NCBI RefSeq assembly: GCF_014268755.2
Contig: NZ_CP077093.1
Location: forward strand, 913,501-977,500
Direction of reading: 5' to 3'
Length of the DNA stretch: 64,000 nt
Source of the DNA: Pseudomonas vanderleydeniana
Lineage (GTDB): Bacteria; Pseudomonadota; Gammaproteobacteria; Pseudomonadales; Pseudomonadaceae
In this document: positions 56,646 to 64,000 of the stretch, one piece after another
Numbering within the stretch: position 1 is the first letter of the stretch
How the letters are laid out: each line of letters opens with the position of its first letter
Notes under the pieces: generated by a model
Told to the model about the DNA's origin: nothing
Databases searched by the model: none
Seen by the model: the letters and a program-made list of their open reading frames with translations, nothing else
Made by a program: the position numbers and the translations under genes

Positions 56646-57005
56646 TCATGAAGTCTGGGTTCTCAGGGGGCAACTCTGTTGCAGGCGTTGTTGCAACTCC
56701 TGGCGCAGTTCGCCGAGTTCGGCGATGCGTGTCTCGATCAGGTTCAGTTTGTCCTGCAGCAACTGTGTGACCGCGCCGTCCGGATTGGGGGCGTTCCACA
56801 AGGCGGCGACGCTGTTGCCGATCTCGCCGAGGCTGAAGCCCAGGCGCTGGGCGGTCTTGATGTAGAGCACCAGTTGCAGCGTTTCCGGAGCGTAGTCGCG
56901 ATAGCCGTTGGCGCTGCGTCGGGCGACGATCAGTCCGCGCTGTTCATAGAACCGCAGGGTGTCGCGGCTGACGGCGCTGGCCTGGGCCAATTCTCCGATA
57001 CGCAT
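56646..57005 (-). CDS. MerR-family regulator
   Basis: The 119-residue protein has a MerR winged helix (MRIGELAQASAVSRDTLRFY) and a coiled dimerisation helix. A single cysteine (SCPL near the end) is present and there is no paired metal site, so an organic or redox signal is more likely than a metal. It is in operon with the SDR and divergent from a membrane protein whose promoter has MerR-type spacing. Confidence 0.9.
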   Translation of the reverse strand: MRIGELAQASAVSRDTLRFYEQRGLIVARRSANGYRDYAPETLQLVLYIKTAQRLGFSLGEIGNSVAALWNAPNPDGAVTQLLQDKLNLIETRIAELGELRQELQQRLQQSCPLRTQTS

Positions 57006-57025
57006 GGGTGGACTCTCCGGGGGGC

Positions 57026-57056
57026 TTGACCTTGGAGCATACTCCAGGCCTTAGGC
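57026..57056 (+). promoter_or_regulatory. MerR-type promoter with 19-bp spacer
   Basis: The -35 TTGACC (57026-57031) and a weak -10 TTAGGC (57051-57056) are 19 bp apart. The spacer holds a near-palindrome CTTGGAG-CATA-CTCCAGG. It points toward the membrane-protein gene at 57090 and lies 20 bp from the MerR start, so the same site could control both directions. Confidence 0.75.
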
Positions 57057-57089
57057 TCTGTGTTCCTTGAATGAGTCTGGAGTTGCACC

Positions 57090-57518
57090 ATGTGGAGTAC
57101 GGAACACTATCGTCGTCTGGTTCGGGCCAGTGGCTGGTACGACCTGATCGTCACCGCCGCGTTTGCCACCCCCTGGAGCTTCATGGCGCTGCACAGTCAG
57201 TTGCAGGGCTTGAGCCTGGCCATGGGGTTGTCGGGGACGCTGCCGGCGTTCGAGCCGATGCACATGCTGATGGCCAACCTGATGGGGTCGATCGTCTGTG
57301 TCTGGTCGGTGCTGCGCATCCGCGATCCGCAGGCTGTGTTCGGCCGTTATGACGCCATCGGCCGACTGCTGTTCGCCACCTGGATGGCGTATGCGCTGAG
57401 CCAGGGGGCGAGTGTGATCATCGCGTTGTTCCTGTTTTTCGAGATCGCCTGGGGGATCGCGCAACTGCTGCCGGTCAGGGATGCCCGCAGCTTTGCCGGG
57501 CCGGTCGCCCAAGCCTGA
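57090..57518 (+). CDS. Small four-helix membrane protein
   Basis: The 142-residue product has about four hydrophobic segments (for example DLIVTAAFATPWSFMALHS, LMANLMGSIVCVWSVL and GASVIIALFLFFEIAWGIAQ). I do not recognise the family. It is under a promoter of MerR type and is divergent from the merR-SDR operon, so it is probably part of the same response. Confidence 0.8.
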   Translation: MWSTEHYRRLVRASGWYDLIVTAAFATPWSFMALHSQLQGLSLAMGLSGTLPAFEPMHMLMANLMGSIVCVWSVLRIRDPQAVFGRYDAIGRLLFATWMAYALSQGASVIIALFLFFEIAWGIAQLLPVRDARSFAGPVAQA

Positions 57519-57881
57519 GGTGGCGTGGCGTGATTGATCAAAAAACAACCAGTTGTTCGCCAGCCAGATCGGATCGGCCGTTGGGCCACCCTTGCACGGG
57601 TTATCCACAGGATGCTCCACAGTATTTGTGTGCAAGCGACGAACTCGGGCATAAGCGCTGGGCAGCTATCTCCGAAAGGTGATAAATGCGTCTAAGCCGT
57701 TGTTTCGAGAAAGTTTCGGCGGCGACGGCAAACAACTGTACGAAAACTGATCAGTGCCCGCAAAGCCACGTTGCAGAAGGGTTACAGGCGGCTGTACTCA
57801 GGTTATCCACAGTCGGGCCCACAGCGATTGTGGGCAAAAGCCCAGGCGGATCGTCGAGCACTGTCAGCGGCTGTGGACAAC
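57519..57881. promoter_or_regulatory. Intergenic region with DnaA-box matches
   Basis: The 363 bp has no credible gene. It contains two perfect TTATCCACA words (57601-57609 and 57803-57811) and one near match on the opposite strand, TTGTCCACA (57872-57880). There are several GATC sites and a tight hairpin GCCCACA-GCGAT-TGTGGGC (57817-57835). DnaA or dnaA-like replication control is possible; the chromosome origin is not expected here because dnaA and its neighbours are absent. Confidence 0.55.
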
Positions 57882-58463
57882 TCAACGCTGCAGGAGGATG
57901 CGTCCGCGACTGAGATCGGCCAACTGGCGTTGCAGGGTGTCGATCAGGCTCTCGCCGACCGCCAGTTGCAGTTCCACGCCGTTGGCGGTGAAGGCTTCCT
58001 CCACCACCAGTCCGCCAGCCTCGGCTACCCGCAGCTTGACCAGCGCCAGTTCACTGAAGCTGCAGGCGCAGCGCAGCGGCACCCGGCTGATCAGCTCGAT
58101 GCGCTCGGCATTCTGCAGGCACTTGTTGGCTCCGCCGCCATAGGCGCGGGCCAGCCCGCCGGTGCCCAGCTGGATGCCGCCGTACCAGCGGATCACCAGC
58201 ACCGCGACCTGGTCGCACGCCTGTGCCTCGATCGCGGCGAGGATAGGCCGGCCGGCGGTGCCGCCGGGTTCGCCGTCGTCGCTGCTGCGGTACTGGTCGG
58301 CGAGCTTCCAGGCCCAGCAGTTGTGCGTGGCATCCAGGTCACTGTGCTGCTCGATGAACGCCTGGGCCTCGGCCACGCTGGTGATCGGTGCGGCGAGGGT
58401 GATGAAGCGGCTTTTGCGAATTTCCTCTCGGTATTCGCAAACGCCGGCAAGGGTAAAGGGCAT
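57882..58463 (-). CDS. yigZ: YigZ/IMPACT family protein
   Basis: The 193-residue protein has the UPF0029/IMPACT N-domain (YREEIRKSRFITLAAPITS, then HNCWAWKL, SDDGEPGGTAGRPIL, VVIRWYGGIQLGTGGLARAYGG-type region) and a small ferredoxin-like C-domain. The ATG at 58463 starts MPFTLAG; the longer frame to 58907 runs antisense through the regulator gene. Function uncertain; bacterial YigZ has been linked to ribosome or tRNA-like substrates only loosely. It lies 23 bp after a TetR gene, same strand. Confidence 0.9.
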   Translation of the reverse strand: MPFTLAGVCEYREEIRKSRFITLAAPITSVAEAQAFIEQHSDLDATHNCWAWKLADQYRSSDDGEPGGTAGRPILAAIEAQACDQVAVLVIRWYGGIQLGTGGLARAYGGGANKCLQNAERIELISRVPLRCACSFSELALVKLRVAEAGGLVVEEAFTANGVELQLAVGESLIDTLQRQLADLSRGRILLQR

Positions 58464-58486
58464 ACGAAATCGGCTTTGAATGAAGG

Positions 58487-59137
58487 TCAGAGTGGCGGTG
58501 TCAGTCCGCAGCCTTTGAGGATGATACGGATCAGGTTGTTGCCGGCATCCTCCATGTCCTGCTTGGTCAGGCGCGAGCGGCCGGTAACACGGCAGATCTG
58601 CGTGGCGAAGTCGGCGTAGTGCTGGGTGCTGCCCCAGAGCAGGAAGATCAGGTGGACCGGGTCTACCGGGTCCATCCTGCCGGCGTCGATCCAGGCCTGG
58701 AACACGTTGGCCCGGCCCTGGAACCAGGTGCGGTAGTCCTGGCTGAAATACTCGCTCAGGCATTCGCCGCCGCTGATGATCTCCATGGCGAAGATCCGCG
58801 AGGCCTGGGGCTGGCGACGGGAGAATTCCATCTTGGCGCGGATGTAGCGGGTCAGGGCCTCGGCCGGATCGTCCTCGGCGCTCAGATGGTTGAAGGTGCT
58901 GTCCCACAACTCGAGGATGTTGCTCAACACCGCGACGTACAGGCCCAGCTTGTTGGTGAAGTAGTAATGCAGGTTGGCCTTGGGCAACCCGGCATTCAGC
59001 GCGATGGTGTTCATGCTGGTGCCCTTGAAGCCATGACGGGCGAATTCGTCTTCGGCGGCCTTGATGATCGCTTCTTCGTTTTTCTGGCGAATACGGCTGG
59101 CGGGTTTTCCGGCGTGGGCAGGGACTTCAACGGTCAT
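58487..59137 (-). CDS. TetR-family regulator, RutR-like
   Basis: The 216-residue regulator has an N-terminal TetR helix-turn-helix (IIKAAEDEFARHGFKGTSMN, then LPKANLHYYFTNKLGLY) and a YcdC/RutR-type ligand domain. I used the ATG at 59137 (MTVEVPAHAGKPAS); the frame is open to 59200, and the longer form cannot be ruled out. RutR homologues respond to pyrimidines, but no pyrimidine genes are in this window, so the regulon is unknown. It precedes yigZ. Confidence 0.87.
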   Translation of the reverse strand: MTVEVPAHAGKPASRIRQKNEEAIIKAAEDEFARHGFKGTSMNTIALNAGLPKANLHYYFTNKLGLYVAVLSNILELWDSTFNHLSAEDDPAEALTRYIRAKMEFSRRQPQASRIFAMEIISGGECLSEYFSQDYRTWFQGRANVFQAWIDAGRMDPVDPVHLIFLLWGSTQHYADFATQICRVTGRSRLTKQDMEDAGNNLIRIILKGCGLTPPL

Positions 59138-59393
59138 AGGCAGTTCCGAACTGGTCTGTGGGTGCAACCTGTGCACAGATAACTTACCCGTTGGGTTCAT
59201 ACAAGTCCTGCCATCATATAAAAGCCGAATGTAGGGTGATGGGTGGTTTTTGGGCGACTTATTGACGCCAAATCCTTGGTTTTTCGGGCTTTCAGGGGCG
59301 GCCAGGGGCCGCTGTGAGAGATTCTATGGTTGTGGGCAAGACTTGAGGGCCTATTCGCGGGCAAGCCACGCTCCTAGAGAGGGGCGCGGTCAT
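59138..59393. other. Intergenic region upstream of the TetR gene
   Basis: Together with the repeat that follows, this forms a 409-bp stretch without a gene. It carries the TetR-gene promoter and a partial REP-like piece (CGCGGGCAAGCCACGCTCC, around 59356-59374). No other structure recognised. Confidence 0.5.
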
Positions 59394-59519
59394 TGTGGGA
59401 GACGGCCGGGCGGCGCTCCGCTTGCTGGCAATGGCGGCCTCACGGTCACCAAGGGTCTCACTGGATGGCCGCCTTCGGAGGATCGTCGGAACGCCGACCG
59501 CAGCAAGCCGGTTCCTACA
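59394..59519. repeat. Dispersed ~125-bp intergenic repeat, copy 1
   Basis: It runs from TGTGGGAGACGGCCGGGC to AAGCCGGTTCCTACA. It is homologous, in opposite orientation, to the sequence at 63597-63711: shared blocks include GGGCGGCGCTCCGCTTGCTG, ACTGGATGGCCGCCT and CAGCAAGCCGGTTCC. It is located just downstream of the bauR stop. Confidence 0.88.
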
Positions 59520-59546
59520 GGTTCGAGAGGCCTGATGGTTCCTGGC

Positions 59547-60467
59547 TCAACGCGTGGCCGCCAGGCTCTCCAGGAAACTCTCCAGTACCAGGTGCGGACG
59601 CCGGCCCTTGCGGGTCACCGAGGCCAGGCTCAGGTCATAGAAGCGTGTGCTGGCTTTCAGCGCCCGCAGCCGCCCCTGTTGCACCCAGAGGCTGGCGTAG
59701 TGATCCGGCAGGTAGCCGATGTAGCGTCCGGTCAGGATCAGGAACGCCATGCCTTCGCGGTCGGAGGCGCTGGCGGTGCAGTTGAGGGCCTGGTAGTGGG
59801 CCTGGATTTCGGCTGGCAGGCGGAAGGTCGGGGCGATCGCGTCCTGGCTGTTGAGGCGTTCGTCTTCCAGTTGCCGGTCATCGACGTAGAACAACGGATG
59901 CCCTACCGCGCAGTACAGCAGTGAACGCTCGCTGTACAACGGCTGGTATTCCAGCCCCGAGAGTGCGCTGGCCTGGGGGACCACGCCGACATGCAGGCGA
60001 CCGTCGAGTACGCCTTGTTCGACTTCGTTGGGGGCGATCATGCGGATCTGGATCTGCACGTCCGGGCCGCGCTCTTTCAACTGGGCCAGGGCATGGGTGA
60101 TGCGCATGTGGGGCAGGGTGACCAGGTTGTCGGTCAGGCCGATGGTCAACTCGCCACGCAGGTGCTGGTGCAGGCCGTTGACCTCGGTGCGGAAGCTCTC
60201 CAGCGCACTGAGCAGTTGCAACGCCGACTGATAGACCTCGCGACCTTCCTCGGTCAGCGAAAAGCCCGCGCGCCCGCGTTGGCACAGGCGCAGGCCGAGG
60301 CGCTGTTCCAGGTCGCTCATCTGCTGGCTGATCGCCGAGCGGCCAATGCCCAGCACGGTTTCCGCCGCCGAGAAGCCACCGCATTCCACGACGCTGCGAA
60401 AGATCCGCAACAGGCGGATATCGAAGTCGCTGACTTGCGCCAGGGGATCGGGACGGCGGCTGCTCAT
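59547..60467 (-). CDS. bauR: LysR-family activator of beta-alanine catabolism, BauR
   Basis: The 306-residue LysR protein has a winged helix (FDIRLLRIFRSVVECGGFSA, RSAISQQMSDLEQRLGLRL) and a C-terminal inducer domain. It is divergent from bauA across 125 bp, as PA0133 is in P. aeruginosa by my recollection, where BauR activates the bau genes in response to beta-alanine. The assignment rests on that synteny and the LysR family. Confidence 0.88.
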   Translation of the reverse strand: MSSRRPDPLAQVSDFDIRLLRIFRSVVECGGFSAAETVLGIGRSAISQQMSDLEQRLGLRLCQRGRAGFSLTEEGREVYQSALQLLSALESFRTEVNGLHQHLRGELTIGLTDNLVTLPHMRITHALAQLKERGPDVQIQIRMIAPNEVEQGVLDGRLHVGVVPQASALSGLEYQPLYSERSLLYCAVGHPLFYVDDRQLEDERLNSQDAIAPTFRLPAEIQAHYQALNCTASASDREGMAFLILTGRYIGYLPDHYASLWVQQGRLRALKASTRFYDLSLASVTRKGRRPHLVLESFLESLAATR

Positions 60468-60592
60468 GGTTTAGTCGGCTCTTAACTGAAGGTTAGAAAA
60501 GTTGCATTTCACCGACTTTATCGCCGTGGCAAGTTACTCGCAACAATGCTTTCAACGTCCACGCCGCTTAAATGCCTTGCGAGGTTTCGCCG

Positions 60593-61942
60593 ATGAACAT
60601 GCCTGAAAACGCTCCGTCTTCCGTCGCCAGCCAGCTCAAGCTCGATGCCCACTGGATGCCCTACACGGCCAACCGCAACTTCCAGCGTGATCCCCGCCTG
60701 ATCGTCGGTGCCGAAGGCAGCTGGTTGATCGATGACAAGGGCCGCAAGGTGTATGACTCGCTGTCGGGGCTGTGGACCTGCGGTGCCGGGCATACCCGCA
60801 AGGAAATCCAGGAAGCGGTCGCCAGGCAACTGGGGACTCTCGATTACTCGCCGGGCTTCCAGTACGGCCACCCGCTGTCGTTCCAGCTGGCGGAGAAGAT
60901 CACCGCGCTGACTCCGGGCAACCTCAACCACGTGTTCTTCACCGACTCCGGTTCCGAGTGTGCCGATACCGCGGTGAAGATGGTTCGTGCCTACTGGCGC
61001 CTGAAAGGCCAGCCGACCAAGACCAAGATGATCGGCCGTGCCCGTGGTTATCACGGGGTGAACATCGCCGGTACCAGCCTCGGTGGCGTGAACGGCAACC
61101 GCAAGCTGTTCGGCCAGGCGATGCAGGACGTCGACCACCTGCCGCACACCCTGCTGGCGAGCAATGCCTTCTCCCGCGGCATGCCGGAGCAGGGCGGTAT
61201 CGCGCTGGCCGATGAGCTGCTCAAACTGATCGAACTGCATGACGCTTCGAACATCGCCGCGGTGTTCGTCGAGCCGATGGCCGGTTCCGCCGGCGTGCTG
61301 GTACCGCCTCAGGGCTACCTCAAGCGTCTGCGCGAGATCTGCGACCAGCACAACATCCTGCTGGTGTTCGACGAAGTGATCACCGGCTTCGGTCGTACCG
61401 GTGCGATGTTCGGTGCCGACAGCTTTGGCGTGACCCCGGACCTGATGTGTATCGCCAAGCAGGTCACCAACGGTGCCATTCCGATGGGCGCGGTGATCGC
61501 CAGCAGCGAGATCTACCAGACCTTCATGAACCAGCCGACCCCCGAGTACGCCGTGGAATTCCCTCACGGCTACACCTACTCGGCACACCCGGTGGCCTGC
61601 GCTGCGGGCCTGGCGGCACTCGACCTGCTGCAGAAGGAAAACCTGGTGCAGAGCGTGGCCGAGGTCGCACCGCATTTCGAAAATGCACTGCATGGCCTCA
61701 AGGGCAGCAAGAACGTGATCGACATCCGCAACTTCGGCCTGGCCGGTGCGATCCAGATCGCGCCGCGTGACGGGGATGCAATCGTCCGTCCGTTCGAGGC
61801 TGGCATGGCACTGTGGAAGGCCGGCTTCTATGTGCGCTTCGGTGGCGACACCCTGCAGTTCGGCCCAACCTTCAACAGCAAGCCGCAGGACCTCGATCGC
61901 CTGTTCGATGCGGTCGGCGAAGTGCTGAACAAGCTCGACTGA
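60593..61942 (+). CDS. bauA: Beta-alanine:pyruvate transaminase
   Basis: The 449-residue class III PLP aminotransferase should move the amino group of beta-alanine (and other omega-amino acids) to pyruvate, giving malonate semialdehyde and alanine. The PLP lysine is Lys289 in CIAKQVTNGAIPMG, and LVFDEVITGFGRTG supplies the cofactor-ring aspartate. The ATG at 60593 has GAGG upstream; the ORF from 60572 lacks a site. It is followed by bauC after 70 bp; bauB, which lies between them in P. aeruginosa, is absent. Confidence 0.95.
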   Translation: MNMPENAPSSVASQLKLDAHWMPYTANRNFQRDPRLIVGAEGSWLIDDKGRKVYDSLSGLWTCGAGHTRKEIQEAVARQLGTLDYSPGFQYGHPLSFQLAEKITALTPGNLNHVFFTDSGSECADTAVKMVRAYWRLKGQPTKTKMIGRARGYHGVNIAGTSLGGVNGNRKLFGQAMQDVDHLPHTLLASNAFSRGMPEQGGIALADELLKLIELHDASNIAAVFVEPMAGSAGVLVPPQGYLKRLREICDQHNILLVFDEVITGFGRTGAMFGADSFGVTPDLMCIAKQVTNGAIPMGAVIASSEIYQTFMNQPTPEYAVEFPHGYTYSAHPVACAAGLAALDLLQKENLVQSVAEVAPHFENALHGLKGSKNVIDIRNFGLAGAIQIAPRDGDAIVRPFEAGMALWKAGFYVRFGGDTLQFGPTFNSKPQDLDRLFDAVGEVLNKLD

Positions 61943-62012
61943 TTTTCCTCATAGAACGATCTTTTGCGGGAGCGAACGCTTCGCTCCCGTCGACCCATTT
62001 CAGGAGCCCCCA

Positions 62013-63506
<1,494 letters not shown>

Positions 63507-63520
63507 GTAGAAGTCAAGAG

Positions 63521-63556
63521 CATAAGGCCGGCCCCAATGGGCCGGCCTTATGCTTT
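63521..63556 (+). terminator. Rho-independent terminator of bauA-bauC
   Basis: A perfect 14-bp stem (arms 63521-63534 and 63539-63552) with loop CAAT lies 14 bp after the bauC stop, followed by CTTTT. It ends the bau transcript. Confidence 0.92.
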
Positions 63557-63596
63557 TGGATTTCTGGGTTTCTGCTCTTGATGTTGATTTTGCTCT

Positions 63597-63711
63597 TGTG
63601 GGAACCGGCTTGCTGGCGATCCGCCGCAGGCGGCCATCCAGTTAGGTGCCTGACTATAGAGAGGCCGCTATCGCCAGCAAGCGGAGCGCCGCCCGGCCGG
63701 CTCCTACAGGG
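63597..63711. repeat. Dispersed ~115-bp intergenic repeat, copy 2 (inverted)
   Basis: TGTGGGAACCGGCTTGCTGG to CCGGCTCCTACAGGG, with inner arms GCTTGCTGGCGAT / ATCGCCAGCAAGC (63608-63620 and 63670-63682). It is the inverse-orientation relative of 59394-59519. Confidence 0.88.
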
Positions 63712-63758
63712 TCCGAGTTCATCTTTTGACCTTTATGACAGAAATCTGAAAATAACGG

Positions 63759-63786
63759 TTGACGCTGGTTCCCAGGGGCCTATAAT
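63759..63786 (+). promoter_or_regulatory. Strong sigma70 promoter, probable rrn P1
   Basis: -35 TTGACG (63759-63764), 16-bp spacer and perfect -10 TATAAT (63781-63786), followed by a GC-rich discriminator GCGCC. It is the first of two tandem promoters pointing right. Confidence 0.85.
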
Positions 63787-63902
63787 GCGCCCCACTTCCG
63801 GCGCAGACTGAACGGAAAACTCTTTGAGATTCAATGAGTTATCAGGTTTCAGGCGGCGCAGTTTCAAATCATCGAAACACGGAAATGGCTGTAAAAGAGG
63901 TG

Positions 63903-63930
63903 TTGACAGCAGTGTGTAACGCTGTAGAAT
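63903..63930 (+). promoter_or_regulatory. Strong sigma70 promoter, probable rrn P2
   Basis: -35 TTGACA (63903-63908), 16-bp spacer and -10 TAGAAT (63925-63930), with discriminator TCGCCTCCC. The following GAGATCGGAAGCGCAAGTGG and the AAGAAATTCTGAAAACTTCT-like run match the 16S rRNA leader of fluorescent pseudomonads as I remember it. The 16S gene itself lies beyond base 64000. Confidence 0.82.
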
Positions 63931-64000
63931 TCGCCTCCCGCTAACGAGAGATCGGAAGCGCAAGTGGTTGAAGTTGAAGAAGAAATTCTGAAAACTTCTG

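Noticed and set aside
57519..57881. Chromosomal replication origin
   Set aside because: DnaA boxes are present but dnaA, dnaN, rpmH and similar neighbours are not, and no AT-rich unwinding stretch is visible.
58464..58907. N-terminal extension of the yigZ frame to 58907
   Set aside because: It is antisense-phase sequence within the TetR gene, rich in Pro/Arg, with no homology visible. The MPFTLAG start fits the family.

Overview
This 64 kb window is a chromosomal segment of a fluorescent-type Pseudomonas. The evidence is high GC content, Pseudomonas intergenic palindromes (REP/REPIN units ending in GGGAGCGGGCTTGCCCGC-like arms), and gene order. The blocks prmA-accC-accB-aroQ, ctpL-gcbA-DUF2333-Nudix-yciH-speA, the PprAB/Tad pilus island and bauR-bauA-bauC all match the P. 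aeruginosa/P. fluorescens arrangement as I remember it. Species cannot be fixed from the sequence alone.

1-12.7 kb is core. It holds a DUF3426 zinc-ribbon gene cut by the left edge, prmA, the aroQ-accB-accC operon with its own terminator, a CtpL-type chemoreceptor, a GcbA-type diguanylate cyclase, DUF2333, a Nudix hydrolase, a YciH/SUI1 factor and biosynthetic arginine decarboxylase speA. A 76-bp MITE-like element with perfect 12-bp ends and a 5-bp direct repeat sits just after yciH. 12.8-19.8 kb is accessory: a short VgrG-like gene translationally coupled to a DUF4123 adaptor with no effector, a MATE exporter, a small membrane protein, an autotransporter with a TTG start, and a stand-alone response regulator.

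19.8-32.2 kb is a Tad/Flp pilus island: flp, rcpC, tadZ, tadA, tadB, tadC, the PprB regulator, the FppA prepilin peptidase, a TadE-like pseudopilin, the PprA sensor kinase and a TadG-like protein. No outer-membrane secretin (rcpA) and no tadD is present anywhere in the window. Immediately downstream (32.33-33.17 kb) is a tandem array of four ~224-bp units. Each unit joins a large REPIN-like palindrome to a shrunken copy of the 3' end of the adjacent DUF4136 lipoprotein gene.

33-48.9 kb carries two DUF4136 lipoproteins, cmoM plus a MazG-like pyrophosphohydrolase, a fatty-acid-type trio (MaoC hydratase, large FabG, thiolase) with an AraC regulator, a dCache amino-acid-type chemoreceptor, a RIO kinase, and a copper module (cueR, copA, an exported protein of unknown function, copZ) with two CueR-type operators. 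A Bcr/CflA transporter and a very small gene close the section.

49-64 kb contains regulator/enzyme pairs (LysR/quinone reductase, ArsR-like/MFS, MerR/SDR/membrane protein), adenine deaminase, a ChaA Ca2+/H+ antiporter, an intergenic region with DnaA-box matches, yigZ with a TetR regulator, and the beta-alanine genes bauR-bauA-bauC. The bau genes are flanked by two inverted copies of one ~120-bp repeat. The window ends in tandem strong promoters that look like the leader of a ribosomal RNA operon.
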